64,000 nucleotides of DNA from CAKVLS01 sp045651685 (GCA_045651685.1 JAZRSV010000023.1:1-64000); one strand, 5' to 3'. Counted from the stretch's first letter, positions 21,370 to 31,169 are shown. The notes: generated by a model from the sequence alone, not told the origin. Numbers and translations: made by a program.

Positions 21370-21415
21370 AGTTTTGTAAAATTCTTCACATACTAACACA
21401 AAAAGGATTGTTTGT

Positions 21416-22471
21416 ATGAAGTTACTATTGATGTTGATTTTTGCTTTGAGTATATTATTGCCAAAAGATGCTGCATATGCTCAAGACAATACAATATTGT
21501 ATAAAGGGCCAATAGAACATGTTTTTACTCACTGTTTGCTTGCAGACCCACAATTGTCTTTTGACAAAAATAACCCTATGAAAAACAACTACGATATAGA
21601 CTGCATAACAAAAGACGAGTTTGCCAAGACATTGCAACAGCTATATGACAACAACTATGTTTTAATAAACATCAGAGACACCTATACAATAAAAAATGGC
21701 ATAGCAACAAAAATACCACTATACCTACCAAAAGGTAAAAAACCTCTTATTATGTCCTTTGATGATGTTAATTATGATCGTAAAAAAATGAACCTGGGCA
21801 TGATAGACAAACTAATACTAGACAAAAACAACAATTTGGCATCTTTTACATCAACAAAAACGCCAAATATCAATTATGATGATGAGTTTGTACTTATTGT
21901 AGAAAACTTTGTAAAACAGCACCCAGATTTTTCTTTTAACAACGCTAGAGGCATATTGTGCCTAACCGGATATGATGGCATTTTGGGTTATCGCACGCAA
22001 AGCAAACATCCAAACCATATTATCGAAAGAAAAAAAGTAAAACCAATTATAACCAAACTAAAACAACTGGGCTGGACTTTTGCTAGCCACAGCTACGGAC
22101 ATTATCATATGAAAAAGATATCTGATAGCCACTTTTTGCAAGAATTGACAAGTTGGCGTGACGAGGTAGAAAGTCTTGTTGGAAAAACTGATATTTATGT
22201 ATACCCGTACGGCGAGTGGCAAGTGTTTGATAATAATGGCAACATCTGCACCAAACATAAACTACTACAACAGTTTGGTTTTAATATGTTTTGTGGGGTT
22301 GGCATAAAACCTTTTTATAATTATCTACCTAACAAAAAAAATAAGGTGCTCTTTATGGACAGAACACCCCTTGATGGCAATACCTTTAGACAAAAGCCAC
22401 ACCTATTAAAAAGATTGGTTGATGTATATAACATATATGATAATACTGTGCGGCCAAGCAAATTGGTATAA
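21416..22471 (+). CDS. Secreted polysaccharide deacetylase-family protein
   Basis: A signal peptide (residues 1-22, ending near AYA) leads a 351-residue NodB-like carbohydrate esterase 4 protein. The family motif 1 appears as SFDD (residues 114-117; the two Asp are the base and a metal ligand) and motif 2 as SHSYGH (about residues 223-228; the two His are metal ligands). A later YVYPYGEW segment corresponds to the conserved Pro-Tyr/Phe-Gly strand. Such enzymes remove N-acetyl groups from peptidoglycan or other glycans outside the cell; the substrate is not evident. AAAGGA precedes the ATG. It stands alone, divergent from the YwmB-like gene, and ends at a terminator shared with the convergent neighbour. 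Confidence 0.85.
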   Translation: MKLLLMLIFALSILLPKDAAYAQDNTILYKGPIEHVFTHCLLADPQLSFDKNNPMKNNYDIDCITKDEFAKTLQQLYDNNYVLINIRDTYTIKNGIATKIPLYLPKGKKPLIMSFDDVNYDRKKMNLGMIDKLILDKNNNLASFTSTKTPNINYDDEFVLIVENFVKQHPDFSFNNARGILCLTGYDGILGYRTQSKHPNHIIERKKVKPIITKLKQLGWTFASHSYGHYHMKKISDSHFLQELTSWRDEVESLVGKTDIYVYPYGEWQVFDNNGNICTKHKLLQQFGFNMFCGVGIKPFYNYLPNKKNKVLFMDRTPLDGNTFRQKPHLLKRLVDVYNIYDNTVRPSKLV

Positions 22472-22501
22472 AAAAATCACCACTGTTTGTGGTGATTTTT
22501 G
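22472..22501. terminator. Bidirectional terminator
   Basis: Stem ATCACCAC (22476-22483) with GTGGTGAT (22489-22496), flanked by A and T runs, between two convergent genes; it can act in both directions. Confidence 0.85.
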
Positions 22502-22505
22502 TTTA

Positions 22506-23894
22506 TTATTGTTTAGCCGAAACATTATGTGTTGCTAGATATTTAGCTCTATGTTCTTTTGTCATACTATTTAGTATCCACTTATCTTTATTTTTTAACA
22601 ATCTGCGATTACCATACGAATAGTCATAAACAAGCACACCTATGCCTTGTAATAAATAAATGTAGCTAGTCAATACTCTCCAGATAAGCATTGCCCACAA
22701 TGTACTGCCGGCAAAAAGACTTCTAAAGAACGCATCAAATGATAGTTCTGCTACACCAGTACCACCAGGCAATGGGTTAAAGCTTGTTGACAAGTCGACC
22801 ATTATAGACATTGTGACGATACGAGGCCACAAACTTAAGTCAAAGCCTTCAAATGCACAATATATAAAGAATGGTATAGAATACTGTATTAAGAAGAACA
22901 GTAATGATGCCAATATGTTAAAAATCCAAATAAATGGCGATTTGCGATAGCGGCGCATAATGTGTTGCCATGAAGTCACACCCTTCATAACCTTGCGGAA
23001 TATCTTGTTGTAATCTTTCTTAAATATTTTGCAATAAAGCTTTACAAAAAATACAACTATACCTACGCCGACTTTTTTGTTAAGCATAATCAAACATACG
23101 CCCAAAATTAGTACAGCAGTAATGGTATAACCTATCCAGCACATAATACTAAATACAGCTTCGCCTGTTGTGCCGGTGCTTGTAGCACTTACACCCAAGT
23201 TTGCAAACAATACAATTGTTGTTAGTATAAAATATGCAATTTGTTGAAACATATATTTTGACATAACAACAGAAACAGATTGTCCTGCTTTTAGGCCATA
23301 TTTGTTAGCATAAAAAATTTGAAATGGTTGTCCGCCTGTAGATAGTGGCGTAATAATATCATAGTATTTGCCTAGTGCAGATATTTTGTAAGCAAGCACT
23401 GGTCTATGACAATTAGTAGCCTTGCGAATTAACACATAAAATCTTAATGTATCTACAAGAACCCAAAGAGCGCTCAAACCAAGAGCTATTATTAAAAACC
23501 ACCAACTAGCATTAAGATCATCTGGTGGAGCAACAAGACTTTTTTTGCCTTGAATAAAGATAAATAGTGCAATAAATACAATATTAAATACTATCATGCA
23601 TGCACTTAAAATCTTCTTTTTCTTTGATTTGTGTGCAGAAACTACTTGTACTGCTTCTAATACCTTTTTTTCGTCTTTCTTTTCTTCGACAGATCCGATA
23701 TTAACTATACCTTTGTCTAGTATTGTATAATACTTAATTTGACTAAAGTTAGCACAATAGTTTGATCTTAATTTTTTATATATTTTTAGTATAGGGGCTT
23801 TTATTTTTAGCTTTTCTTTGTCTATTTTTTGAACAATTTTGCGTGTTTTTGCAGGTTTTTTTACTGTAGATTTTACAGTGCTAGACTCTTGCAT
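22506..23894 (-). CDS. LPG-synthase-type transmembrane protein (UPF0104/YbhN-like)
   Basis: The 462-residue protein starts with about 110 mostly basic cytoplasmic residues (KSTVKKPAKTRK, KKDEKK, KSKKKK) and continues with eight or more membrane helices. The run FNPLPGGTGVAELSFDAFF (about residue 370) is the signature of the family that includes the flippase half of MprF and the YbhN/AglD-like proteins. There is no C-terminal aminoacyl transferase domain, so it cannot itself make lysyl-phosphatidylglycerol; a lipid or lipid-linked-sugar translocase role is the family-level guess. The long charged N-terminus is unusual. GGGGG lies five bases before the ATG. Confidence 0.8.
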   Translation of the reverse strand: MQESSTVKSTVKKPAKTRKIVQKIDKEKLKIKAPILKIYKKLRSNYCANFSQIKYYTILDKGIVNIGSVEEKKDEKKVLEAVQVVSAHKSKKKKILSACMIVFNIVFIALFIFIQGKKSLVAPPDDLNASWWFLIIALGLSALWVLVDTLRFYVLIRKATNCHRPVLAYKISALGKYYDIITPLSTGGQPFQIFYANKYGLKAGQSVSVVMSKYMFQQIAYFILTTIVLFANLGVSATSTGTTGEAVFSIMCWIGYTITAVLILGVCLIMLNKKVGVGIVVFFVKLYCKIFKKDYNKIFRKVMKGVTSWQHIMRRYRKSPFIWIFNILASLLFFLIQYSIPFFIYCAFEGFDLSLWPRIVTMSIMVDLSTSFNPLPGGTGVAELSFDAFFRSLFAGSTLWAMLIWRVLTSYIYLLQGIGVLVYDYSYGNRRLLKNKDKWILNSMTKEHRAKYLATHNVSAKQ

Positions 23895-23925
23895 ATATGC
23901 CCCCTTTTAATAATTCTTTTATAGC

Positions 23926-23955
23926 GAAAAAACTATCAGTTAAGATAGTTTTTTT
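23926..23955 (-). terminator. Intrinsic terminator after the PrsA-like gene
   Basis: AACTATC (23931-23937) pairs with GATAGTT (23944-23950), flanked by A6 and T runs, six bases past the stop of the PrsA-like gene on the minus strand. Confidence 0.75.
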
Positions 23956-23960
23956 ACTTT

Positions 23961-25631
23961 TTATAGATAATCTTTGTATCTGCTTTCAAAATATTTGAAT
24001 GTCAAACCAGATTTTAGAGTATTAAGAACTCTTGTCTCAAAGCTAGAATATTCTGCTGCTACTACTTGAGAATATAAAAATTCTAAATAGTTGTCTTCTG
24101 CTACAGCAGAGCGACTTGTCTTTTTGTTATAAAGAGTTTCTACATTTGCACTAGCTGGATCTAGGTTTGTGCAAACATTGCTTAAAATAATAATATGATA
24201 TCCGTATTCGCTCTCGATAGGTGCTGATACTGCGCCGATATAACCGTCGCCATTATCATATAAAGCTCTAGTAGCATCAGTAAAGCTATCTACCATTGTA
24301 GAGTGACCTGTAGAAATACGATAGTCAAATTGAGCATTTAGGATACCTTCGTCTTGGTTGTATTGATATACAAGTTTGTTAAACTCTGTAGACATAAAGT
24401 CTGCATACAAGTCAGAACCACGAGTATAAGCAGCGTCTGCTTGAGCAACCAAGTTAAGGATATTGTTATATATTTCGCTAACAGAAAGTTTTGTATCTGT
24501 ATCAAAACCTTTGTTGTCACGCTTTGTAGCGATTGTACCATCTACGCTTTTTAGATGTGCAATTCTGCTGTCTTTTTCTGCTTGAGTAAGGTATGGGTCT
24601 TCTTTGATAGCTGTGATTGCATCTTCGTCAAATTTAACTAGAATGTGTTGAACTTCTAGTACAGCTTCGCTTTGACCAAAATAAACATATTTTGAACCAT
24701 TGTCTGTAGAAATTACATTGTTATAAAAACCATCGCTAGTCACATTGTATTCTTCTACATTGGCATTATACATTTGAGTATATTTTTTGATAATTTGAGC
24801 AATTACATCTTGAGTCAAATATCCATCTGCGCCATAACCATAGTTATCTTCGTATACGCGTTGGAATTTTGATAGATATGCATTGTCTAGGTTAACCTTA
24901 AAGATACGGTCTAGTTCTCTATTGATAAGCTCGGTATTGTTTTTGCTGTGATAGTTTCTTTGTTTTTCGTCTTCACGCAAAGTTTGCAAATATTCTGACC
25001 AAGCTTTGTCCATAATGCTCTTGCTAGCATAATCTGTTCTTTCGTAGTTATAAAGATTTAGTTTTGCATCTTCATTTTCAAAGGTGTAGTTTGCTTTTTT
25101 AACTTTCCACTCACCATTAACATTTTCGATAGCTATTTTTGCTTCAAATTTTGTCTCTGGGTTGAAAGTTGGAGCAGCCTCTTCTTCTTCGCTAGGTATA
25201 AAGCCATCTAGATCTACATATTTAGAAACTATTTCTTTAACTTTGCCATCGATATAATCCCAGCTTTCTCTTACGGCATTGTTATATTCTTTTGTAGTTA
25301 CTTCGTATACATAATCTTCTTGAGCAATGTTAGCTTTTACTTCTTCTTGAGCTTTAGCCTTAACATGTTGCAATAACAAACCTCTTTGCAACAACATATC
25401 AATAGTTTGTTTTACTGCGTCTTCTTGTGTAGTGCCATTTTGCATAAGTGATGCGCCATAGTTGTAATAACCATTGATAAATTCTTCTTTAGTTATCTCA
25501 ACATCGCCAACTTTAGCAACTACTTGAGTTAAATAAGCATCTGTGTCTCTAGTAAACAAATTACAGCCAGTTAGTATGCTTGTGGCCATAACAAGAGACA
25601 TGATTATGCTAAATAATTTTTTCTTCATCAT
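23961..25631 (-). CDS. PrsA/SurA-like peptidyl-prolyl isomerase lipoprotein
   Basis: The 556-residue lipoprotein has a lipobox ILTGC (Cys23). It follows the PrsA/SurA plan: an N-terminal helical part (AKVGDVEITKEEF is the usual opening of SurA_N), a long central region, and a parvulin-type domain in the C-terminal third. The domain is recognised by EVQHILVKF (about residue 325) and ESEYGYHIIIL (about residue 475). An insertion of about 100 residues separates these two parts of the parvulin fold. PrsA proteins help secreted proteins fold outside the membrane; an organism exporting a 6359-residue lipoprotein would need such help, which is inference. The start has AGGAG; the second ATG (25628) is equally likely. 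It follows mfd at a 107-base gap, as foldase genes often do in Firmicutes. Confidence 0.85.
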   Translation of the reverse strand: MMKKKLFSIIMSLVMATSILTGCNLFTRDTDAYLTQVVAKVGDVEITKEEFINGYYNYGASLMQNGTTQEDAVKQTIDMLLQRGLLLQHVKAKAQEEVKANIAQEDYVYEVTTKEYNNAVRESWDYIDGKVKEIVSKYVDLDGFIPSEEEEAAPTFNPETKFEAKIAIENVNGEWKVKKANYTFENEDAKLNLYNYERTDYASKSIMDKAWSEYLQTLREDEKQRNYHSKNNTELINRELDRIFKVNLDNAYLSKFQRVYEDNYGYGADGYLTQDVIAQIIKKYTQMYNANVEEYNVTSDGFYNNVISTDNGSKYVYFGQSEAVLEVQHILVKFDEDAITAIKEDPYLTQAEKDSRIAHLKSVDGTIATKRDNKGFDTDTKLSVSEIYNNILNLVAQADAAYTRGSDLYADFMSTEFNKLVYQYNQDEGILNAQFDYRISTGHSTMVDSFTDATRALYDNGDGYIGAVSAPIESEYGYHIIILSNVCTNLDPASANVETLYNKKTSRSAVAEDNYLEFLYSQVVAAEYSSFETRVLNTLKSGLTFKYFESRYKDYL

Positions 25632-25738
25632 ATACTCCTATAAACAGTTTGTTTGGTATAGTTTTGTCACAAAAGGCAAGTCTAAACCATCATAGTAAGT
25701 TAATTATACACAAATCAATTAAGAAAATCAAATACAAA

Positions 25739-28700
25739 TTATACTTTTTGGGTCAAATTGACCAAAAATTTTATCACTTCTTGCTGTGTTTTTTGCAAAG
25801 AATCACGATATTGAACAAATATCTCTGGATGGTTGCTTGCATTTTGTCTAAACATGTAGTCTCCATCTTGCAAATAACTGTACCATTTTTGCTCTGAAAC
25901 TTCTGGATAAAATACAATTTTTGCACCAAAAGATTGTATCGAAACAGTTTTTACCATAACTTTTTGACACAAACTCTTGATATATGCTACTTGCAATAGT
26001 TGTTCTGCAGCAGCAGGTAAAGATCCAAAGTTATCGCTAATTTCTTTAGACAATTTGTCAAGATCTTCTTTGTTATTGATTTTACTGATTTTTGTATAGT
26101 ACAAAATTCTATTTTCGTCACCCACAATATAGTCTTGTGGTATATATGCATTTATGCCGATATCGAGTTTTACTTCTCTTGCTTGTTCTACAACTTCACC
26201 TTTTAACTCGCTAACAGCTTCGTTTAGCAATTTGATATACATATCATAGCCGACTTTTTCCATATGTCCAGATTGCTCTGCACCCAGAATATCGCCGGCA
26301 CCTCTTATTTCGAGGTCACGCATAGCAATTTTATAACCGCTACCCATCTCGCTAAACTCCATAAGAGCATCAAGTCTACGATAAGCCTCTGGTGACAAAA
26401 TCTTGTTTCGTTCAAATGTAAAATATGCATAAGACGATCTTGTGCTACGACCTATACGACCTCTCAACTGATAAAGTTGTGACAAGCCTAGTTTGTCAGC
26501 ATCAATAACGATAAGTGTATTTGCAAATGGCAAGTCAATGCCATTTTCTATCAGCACGGTACTAATCAAAATTTGAGTTTGCTTTGTAAACAATTTGTAA
26601 ATATTGTCTTCTAACTCTTTAGCTTGCATTTGACCATGCGCAACACCTATTGTCACATCTGGCAACAATTTAGAAATTTTTGCATAAAAATCATATATGC
26701 TTTGTACCTTATTGTACACGATCAAAACTTGTCCACCACGGGCAAGTTCTTTTTTGCAAGCATCTACAACAAGAGTGTCAGAGTAGTCCAAAACAAAAGT
26801 TTCGGTGTTGATGCGATCTTTTGGTGGAGTGTTAAGAAAACTAATATCTCTTATGCCAACCAAAGACATATACAAAGTTCTTGGTATTGGGGTTGCTGAC
26901 AAAGTTATAACATCTACATTGGATTTTATAGACTTTAATTTTTCTTTGTCTTCGACACCAAAGCGTTGTTCTTCGTCCAAAATAAGTAAGCCCAAATCCT
27001 TAAACTTAACATCATTAGATAACAACCTATGTGTACCACAGATAATATCTATGTCACCTTTTTTTAGGTCGTCTAATATTCGGGTTTGTTCTGACTTGGT
27101 CTTAAATCTATTGATAACGCCAACCCTTACCATAAAGTCTTTCATACGAGAAACGCAAGTGTTATAATGTTGCTCGCAAAGTATGGTAGTAGGACAAATA
27201 ATTGCAACCTGTTTGCCGTCTGTTATTGCCTTGTAAGCAGCGCACAAAGCGACCTCTGTTTTGCCAAAACCAACATCGCCGCAGACCAATCGGTCGACAA
27301 TTCTAGAACTCTCCATGTCCCTTTTTATCTGGGCTATAGCTTCCGACTGGTCGTTCGTGTAAGGGTATGGAAAGGCATTTTCGAAGGCCTGTTGAAGGTA
27401 GCTATCCCGGCTATAAACATAGCCTTTGCTAGCTTGTCTTTGCGAATAAATTTTGACCAAATTAATCGCCATTGTCTTAACAGAAGACTTAACTTTTTGC
27501 TTGGTTTTGAAAAATTCTGTACCACCAATTTTGTTGCACTTTGGTGCAAAATCACCCACATATGCAGATATCTGATCTGTGTTTTCTGTAGGCAAATACA
27601 ATATATCTCCACCAAGATATTCTATAACAATATAGTCATGATAACTTGTTGTTAGCTTTAATTTTTGAATAGCAATACACTTACCTATACCATGATTTTG
27701 ATGGACGACAAAGTCTCCAACTTTTGGCAAGTATGCAGGCTTGTCTTGTACGGTTGCATTAGCAGTTTGTTCTTTTATTGGGTTTTGGTTAAGATCATCA
27801 CTACCAATAAGAACAAATCCGTCTTCATAAAAACCAGCACTAATTGGGATATTAGTTGCACTAATATTTATTTCAAAGTCAACAAGTTCATCTAATGTTT
27901 TTACTTGGTTATATTTAACGCCAAAGCTATCTAACATACCAAGAACTTTGTTGTATGTAAGAGGACAGCCACAACTTAAAAATACAGTTGTTTTGTTTTT
28001 ATTAAATACATTAAGCTCATAACTAAAGTTTGACCAGTCGTTATAATATTTTTGAGTAGGTATACATCTAAAGGTCATTATGTTTTGAGGAGCAAAAATT
28101 TTGTTTTGGTTGCTTACTCTCATAAAGCTTAATAAATATTTTGCATCTATATTATCAAACACTTGAGACTTTGTTTTATAAAACTCTCTATGTTTATCAA
28201 ACAGTTCTCCTGCTTGTCTAAATTCTGCAAACCACTCATCAAGTTCGTTAAGTGTAGTTGCGATTGCATCGCATATTATCTTTGGCTCATCAAAGATGAT
28301 TAAAGATTTGTCATCAAAATAATCTATAATGCCTGCATTGTAATAATCAATAAACGGTGCCACAAATGCAGTCGAAATTGCAATATTGTTTTGGATAAAA
28401 TCTAATTGATTAGAAATAACTTCGTTTAGTCTTAACATTTCAGAAGATGTAAGGTCTTGATGTGCAAGCAAATTGTTGGCTTGCTTTACTACATCTTGCC
28501 TTATTGTCTCATTTACAAATACCAAAGAGTTTGGCAAAAGTTTTATTTGTGTTTTTTCTGATACTGTCTTAAAAGTTGCTGGATCAAATAATTTTATACT
28601 CTCTATTTGATCTCCAAAAAAGCTTATGCGTGTAGCAAAAGTCTCGTTGTTGATATATACATCTAAAATATCGCCTCTTAATGAGTATTCGCCATTTGCT

Positions 28701-29170
28701 TCTACCCTGTCTACTCTGCGATAACCCATAGAAGATAGCAAACTAGATACTTCTTCTAACGAATACTCTTTGCCACAATCTAATATAAGCGAATTAGACC
28801 TATATACTTGTGGTGAAGGTAGTTTTTGCAACAATACTTGTGGCAAAACTATAAGGGCATCTAAAGAACCATCTACAATGCTGTTAATAGCGGCGATGTA
28901 TTCCTTAAACAAAGGATTGGTCTTTTCGTTAACACCAAACAAGGCAGGTAGCTTGTCAGATATAACAAAACATCTCTTGCCAAGTGCTTTTAGTTGTTTT
29001 TGTATGTTTTTTGCAACGAAAAAATCAGGAGCAACATATAATAGTTGCTTCTGATCCGAAATACTATTTGCAATATAGCCGCGTTCACCTACGCCAAGAC
29101 CACTAACTGATATGTGGCGGTCGGTATCGACTAAACTTTGTAATTTTTTTATATTAACAAAACTATACAT
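25739..29170 (-). CDS. mfd: Transcription-repair coupling factor Mfd
   Basis: Mfd removes RNA polymerase stalled at DNA lesions and recruits UvrAB. The roughly 1143-residue product is of normal length. Visible parts are the UvrB-homology region, the RNA-polymerase interaction domain with VGDFVVHQNHGIGK, the translocase Walker A DVGFGKTE (about residue 630), the DEEQ box (about residue 733), SATPIPRT, and the RG motifs QLRGRIGRS, ending with a TRCF C-terminal domain. The ATG at 29170 follows the pth stop by one base, suggesting translational coupling; a longer start at 29203 would overlap pth. The order glmU-pth-mfd is the standard Firmicute arrangement. Confidence 0.96.
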   Translation of the reverse strand: MYSFVNIKKLQSLVDTDRHISVSGLGVGERGYIANSISDQKQLLYVAPDFFVAKNIQKQLKALGKRCFVISDKLPALFGVNEKTNPLFKEYIAAINSIVDGSLDALIVLPQVLLQKLPSPQVYRSNSLILDCGKEYSLEEVSSLLSSMGYRRVDRVEANGEYSLRGDILDVYINNETFATRISFFGDQIESIKLFDPATFKTVSEKTQIKLLPNSLVFVNETIRQDVVKQANNLLAHQDLTSSEMLRLNEVISNQLDFIQNNIAISTAFVAPFIDYYNAGIIDYFDDKSLIIFDEPKIICDAIATTLNELDEWFAEFRQAGELFDKHREFYKTKSQVFDNIDAKYLLSFMRVSNQNKIFAPQNIMTFRCIPTQKYYNDWSNFSYELNVFNKNKTTVFLSCGCPLTYNKVLGMLDSFGVKYNQVKTLDELVDFEINISATNIPISAGFYEDGFVLIGSDDLNQNPIKEQTANATVQDKPAYLPKVGDFVVHQNHGIGKCIAIQKLKLTTSYHDYIVIEYLGGDILYLPTENTDQISAYVGDFAPKCNKIGGTEFFKTKQKVKSSVKTMAINLVKIYSQRQASKGYVYSRDSYLQQAFENAFPYPYTNDQSEAIAQIKRDMESSRIVDRLVCGDVGFGKTEVALCAAYKAITDGKQVAIICPTTILCEQHYNTCVSRMKDFMVRVGVINRFKTKSEQTRILDDLKKGDIDIICGTHRLLSNDVKFKDLGLLILDEEQRFGVEDKEKLKSIKSNVDVITLSATPIPRTLYMSLVGIRDISFLNTPPKDRINTETFVLDYSDTLVVDACKKELARGGQVLIVYNKVQSIYDFYAKISKLLPDVTIGVAHGQMQAKELEDNIYKLFTKQTQILISTVLIENGIDLPFANTLIVIDADKLGLSQLYQLRGRIGRSTRSSYAYFTFERNKILSPEAYRRLDALMEFSEMGSGYKIAMRDLEIRGAGDILGAEQSGHMEKVGYDMYIKLLNEAVSELKGEVVEQAREVKLDIGINAYIPQDYIVGDENRILYYTKISKINNKEDLDKLSKEISDNFGSLPAAAEQLLQVAYIKSLCQKVMVKTVSIQSFGAKIVFYPEVSEQKWYSYLQDGDYMFRQNASNHPEIFVQYRDSLQKTQQEVIKFLVNLTQKV

Positions 29171-29171
29171 A

Positions 29172-29708
29172 CTATTTTTGACGGATGTCGTTGTCAATAA
29201 CACCCAAAACCTTTTCTGCAGCTTCGGTCAAAGCTGGAGCAATTTGTTCCATTTTTTTATCGTCAATGCGACTTAGTACATAAGTAGCAAGATCTACACT
29301 ACGATCTACGCCAGCACCAATCTTTATTCTCCTAAAGCCTTCTCCCATATGGTTTACAATATCTCTCAAACCATTATGGGTACCACCACTACCGTGTTCT
29401 CTATATCTTGTAGTGCCTGGCTCTAGGTCAATATCATCACACAAAACAATAACTTGAGATGGTTTTAGCTTATAATTTGCAACAAATTTTATAACACTTT
29501 CGCCACTCAAATTCATAAAAGTTAGAGGTTTTGCCAAAATTAAGCTTTCGCCATTATATTTTGCTTGAGCGATATTGGCGTTATATTTTGTCTTGTCAAA
29601 GCTAACCCCTAGCTTGTCCGCCAAGATATCTATACTCATATAACCTAAATTGTGATATGTCTTTAGGTATTTGTCTCCTGGATTGCCCAGGCCTACTATT
29701 AGATACAT
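29172..29708 (-). CDS. pth: Peptidyl-tRNA hydrolase
   Basis: Pth frees tRNA from peptides dropped by ribosomes. The 178 residues include GLGNPG (Asn9), the catalytic His19 in TYHNLG, KPLTFMNLSG, LCDDIDLEPG with the catalytic Asp (about residue 92), and HGSGGTHNGLRD. The family usually has TRHN; here Tyr replaces the Arg, which is conservative enough not to doubt function. AAGGGA precedes the ATG. It lies one base upstream of mfd and two bases downstream of the GlmU C-terminal-half gene. Confidence 0.96.
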   Translation of the reverse strand: MYLIVGLGNPGDKYLKTYHNLGYMSIDILADKLGVSFDKTKYNANIAQAKYNGESLILAKPLTFMNLSGESVIKFVANYKLKPSQVIVLCDDIDLEPGTTRYREHGSGGTHNGLRDIVNHMGEGFRRIKIGAGVDRSVDLATYVLSRIDDKKMEQIAPALTEAAEKVLGVIDNDIRQK

Positions 29709-29710
29709 AT

Positions 29711-30289
29711 TTATTCCCTTTTTGGTTTTTGTGTTTGTTTAACTCTTGCTATCGCAAAGGTATTAGCTGGCATACTTTGTGTTATTGTAGAACCCGCCGC
29801 CAAAAAGCAGTCGTCTCCTATAGTTATTGGTGCTATAAGGTTGACATTGCTGCCTACAAACACATTGTCACCTATTGTTGTCTTATGTTTTTGTTTGCCA
29901 TCATAGTTGCAAAATACAACTCCACAACCAAGATTGCAGTTTTTGCCCATAGTTGCATCTCCTACATATGTAAGATGCGCTATCTTGCAGCCATCACCTA
30001 CGATACTGTTTTTTATCTCGACAAAGTTGCCTATTCGCACATTGCTACCTATAGTGACATTTTGCCTAATGTGAGCATTAGGACCTACTGTTGTATTGTC
30101 TCCTACAATACTATCATTAATTGTAGACGAGTACAAGACACAGTTGTTGCCAATAACACTATTTACAATCAAATTGTTTGGATACAAAATTGTACCGCTT
30201 TTTATGATACATTTGCCAATAATAGTGTTGTTTGGATATATAATAACATCTTTTTCTATTATTACTTGTTTGTCTATATAACTTTCCAT
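29711..30289 (-). CDS. GlmU C-terminal half: glucosamine-1-phosphate acetyltransferase domain
   Basis: The 192-residue protein is a left-handed beta-helix built of hexapeptide repeats and matches the C-terminal half of GlmU. The acetyltransferase residues are present: the Arg of HIRQNV, the Lys of FVEIKN, the catalytic His and Tyr of AHLTYVGD, the Asn of NCNLGCG and the Asn-Tyr-Asp-Gly of CNYDGKQ. In full-length GlmU (about 450 residues) this domain is fused to the uridylyltransferase; here it is a separate gene, 35 bases after a degenerate partner. It should acetylate glucosamine-1-phosphate with acetyl-CoA for UDP-GlcNAc synthesis. No ribosome site is seen; TATAAC ends five bases before the ATG with TTAACA 18 bases further up, so a leaderless message is possible. 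Confidence 0.88.
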   Translation of the reverse strand: MESYIDKQVIIEKDVIIYPNNTIIGKCIIKSGTILYPNNLIVNSVIGNNCVLYSSTINDSIVGDNTTVGPNAHIRQNVTIGSNVRIGNFVEIKNSIVGDGCKIAHLTYVGDATMGKNCNLGCGVVFCNYDGKQKHKTTIGDNVFVGSNVNLIAPITIGDDCFLAAGSTITQSMPANTFAIARVKQTQKPKRE

Positions 30290-30324
30290 ACTGTGTTATA
30301 TGAGACAAAAAGTCTTTTTGTTAA

Positions 30325-31122
30325 TTATTGTATAATTTTTTCAAAAGGTCCTAGCTTGCTGCCTTGTGGCACCTTTGAATTTTTTACTACACTATACATA
30401 ATAGTACTATCGTCATCAATAATACTATTTTCTATATAGTTGTTTGGCAAAAGTTTGACATTATTGCCTATATAACACACACCGTATAGGTGATTGTTTG
30501 GATAAATAACAGCGCTTTGCTCGATAGTGACATCTGCATATATTGTTGTTGTAGCAGGGTCCATTATTCTAACACCGTTATTTAGATGAAAGCTAATAAT
30601 ACGATTTTTTAAGATATCTTCGATGATCATAAGCTGTTTGTTATTAAAAGCAGTCATAAAATCTTCTTCGTCAAAGTATCTTGGTTCTGCTGTATATATT
30701 TTGTCAGCATTGCGTACAAAATCTGTGTTAAAAAGATAACCTCTAGTCAACTTGCAAACACTTGTTTGTTTGGTCAATGCATAATCGATGACCTCTTGTA
30801 CGGTAGATTGTTTTAACAAAGGAGTATCACTATAAACAACAAATGTATACTCACTATCATCTATGTGAGGTTTTATCACTTGCAAAACATCTTGCGAGTT
30901 GTTGTATGGCACAAGTGTAGTTTTGTAATCGCTACAAGCAAGTTTTACCCAATCAAGCATAGATTTGCCCAACAAATCAAGCTCATAAGGTTTGTCTACA
31001 CCTACAAAATTTTTGTTTTGAACAAGCAAAATAATAACCGATACACTTTGTTTTTTTTGTGCAACGGTTGCTGTTTGCAATTCTTTATCTAGATCAATAG
31101 ATGTCATTGTTAATGTTTCCAT
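30325..31122 (-). CDS. Degenerate GlmU N-terminal half (nucleotidyltransferase-like)
   Basis: The 265-residue protein occupies the place of the GlmU uridylyltransferase. The domain trace is clear (VSVIILLVQNKN opening strand, LLGKSMLDWV, VVYSDTPLL in place of the GDxPL loop, then a FNAND-like FLFNTDF), and residues about 195-265 are beta-helix repeats with VRIMDPATTTIYAD, the GlmU linker into the helix. However the nucleotide-binding signature LAAGxGxRM is missing, replaced by LLVQNKNFVGVDKP, and the metal-binding Asp context is altered. So it may be catalytically inactive or use another donor. It lies directly upstream of the C-terminal half, so the pair could assemble as a two-subunit GlmU. 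The ATG has no ribosome site but lies six bases after a promoter -10. Confidence 0.78.
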   Translation of the reverse strand: METLTMTSIDLDKELQTATVAQKKQSVSVIILLVQNKNFVGVDKPYELDLLGKSMLDWVKLACSDYKTTLVPYNNSQDVLQVIKPHIDDSEYTFVVYSDTPLLKQSTVQEVIDYALTKQTSVCKLTRGYLFNTDFVRNADKIYTAEPRYFDEEDFMTAFNNKQLMIIEDILKNRIISFHLNNGVRIMDPATTTIYADVTIEQSAVIYPNNHLYGVCYIGNNVKLLPNNYIENSIIDDDSTIMYSVVKNSKVPQGSKLGPFEKIIQ

Positions 31123-31128
31123 AATTTT

Positions 31129-31157
31129 ATTTTAACAACTAAATACTTGATTGTCAA
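31129..31157 (-). promoter_or_regulatory. Promoter of the split glmU, apparently leaderless
   Basis: Minus strand: TTGACA (31157-31152), exactly 17 bases, TAAAAT (31134-31129), then six bases and ATG at 31122. Both boxes and spacing are close to consensus, and no Shine-Dalgarno sequence fits between -10 and ATG. Confidence 0.65.
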
Positions 31158-31169
31158 TGTATTAATTAT

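Noticed and set aside
29657..30439. 260-codon plus-strand ORF opposite the split glmU
   Set aside because: Cys/Tyr/Ile-rich antisense translation of hexapeptide repeats; the minus strand carries clear GlmU residues.
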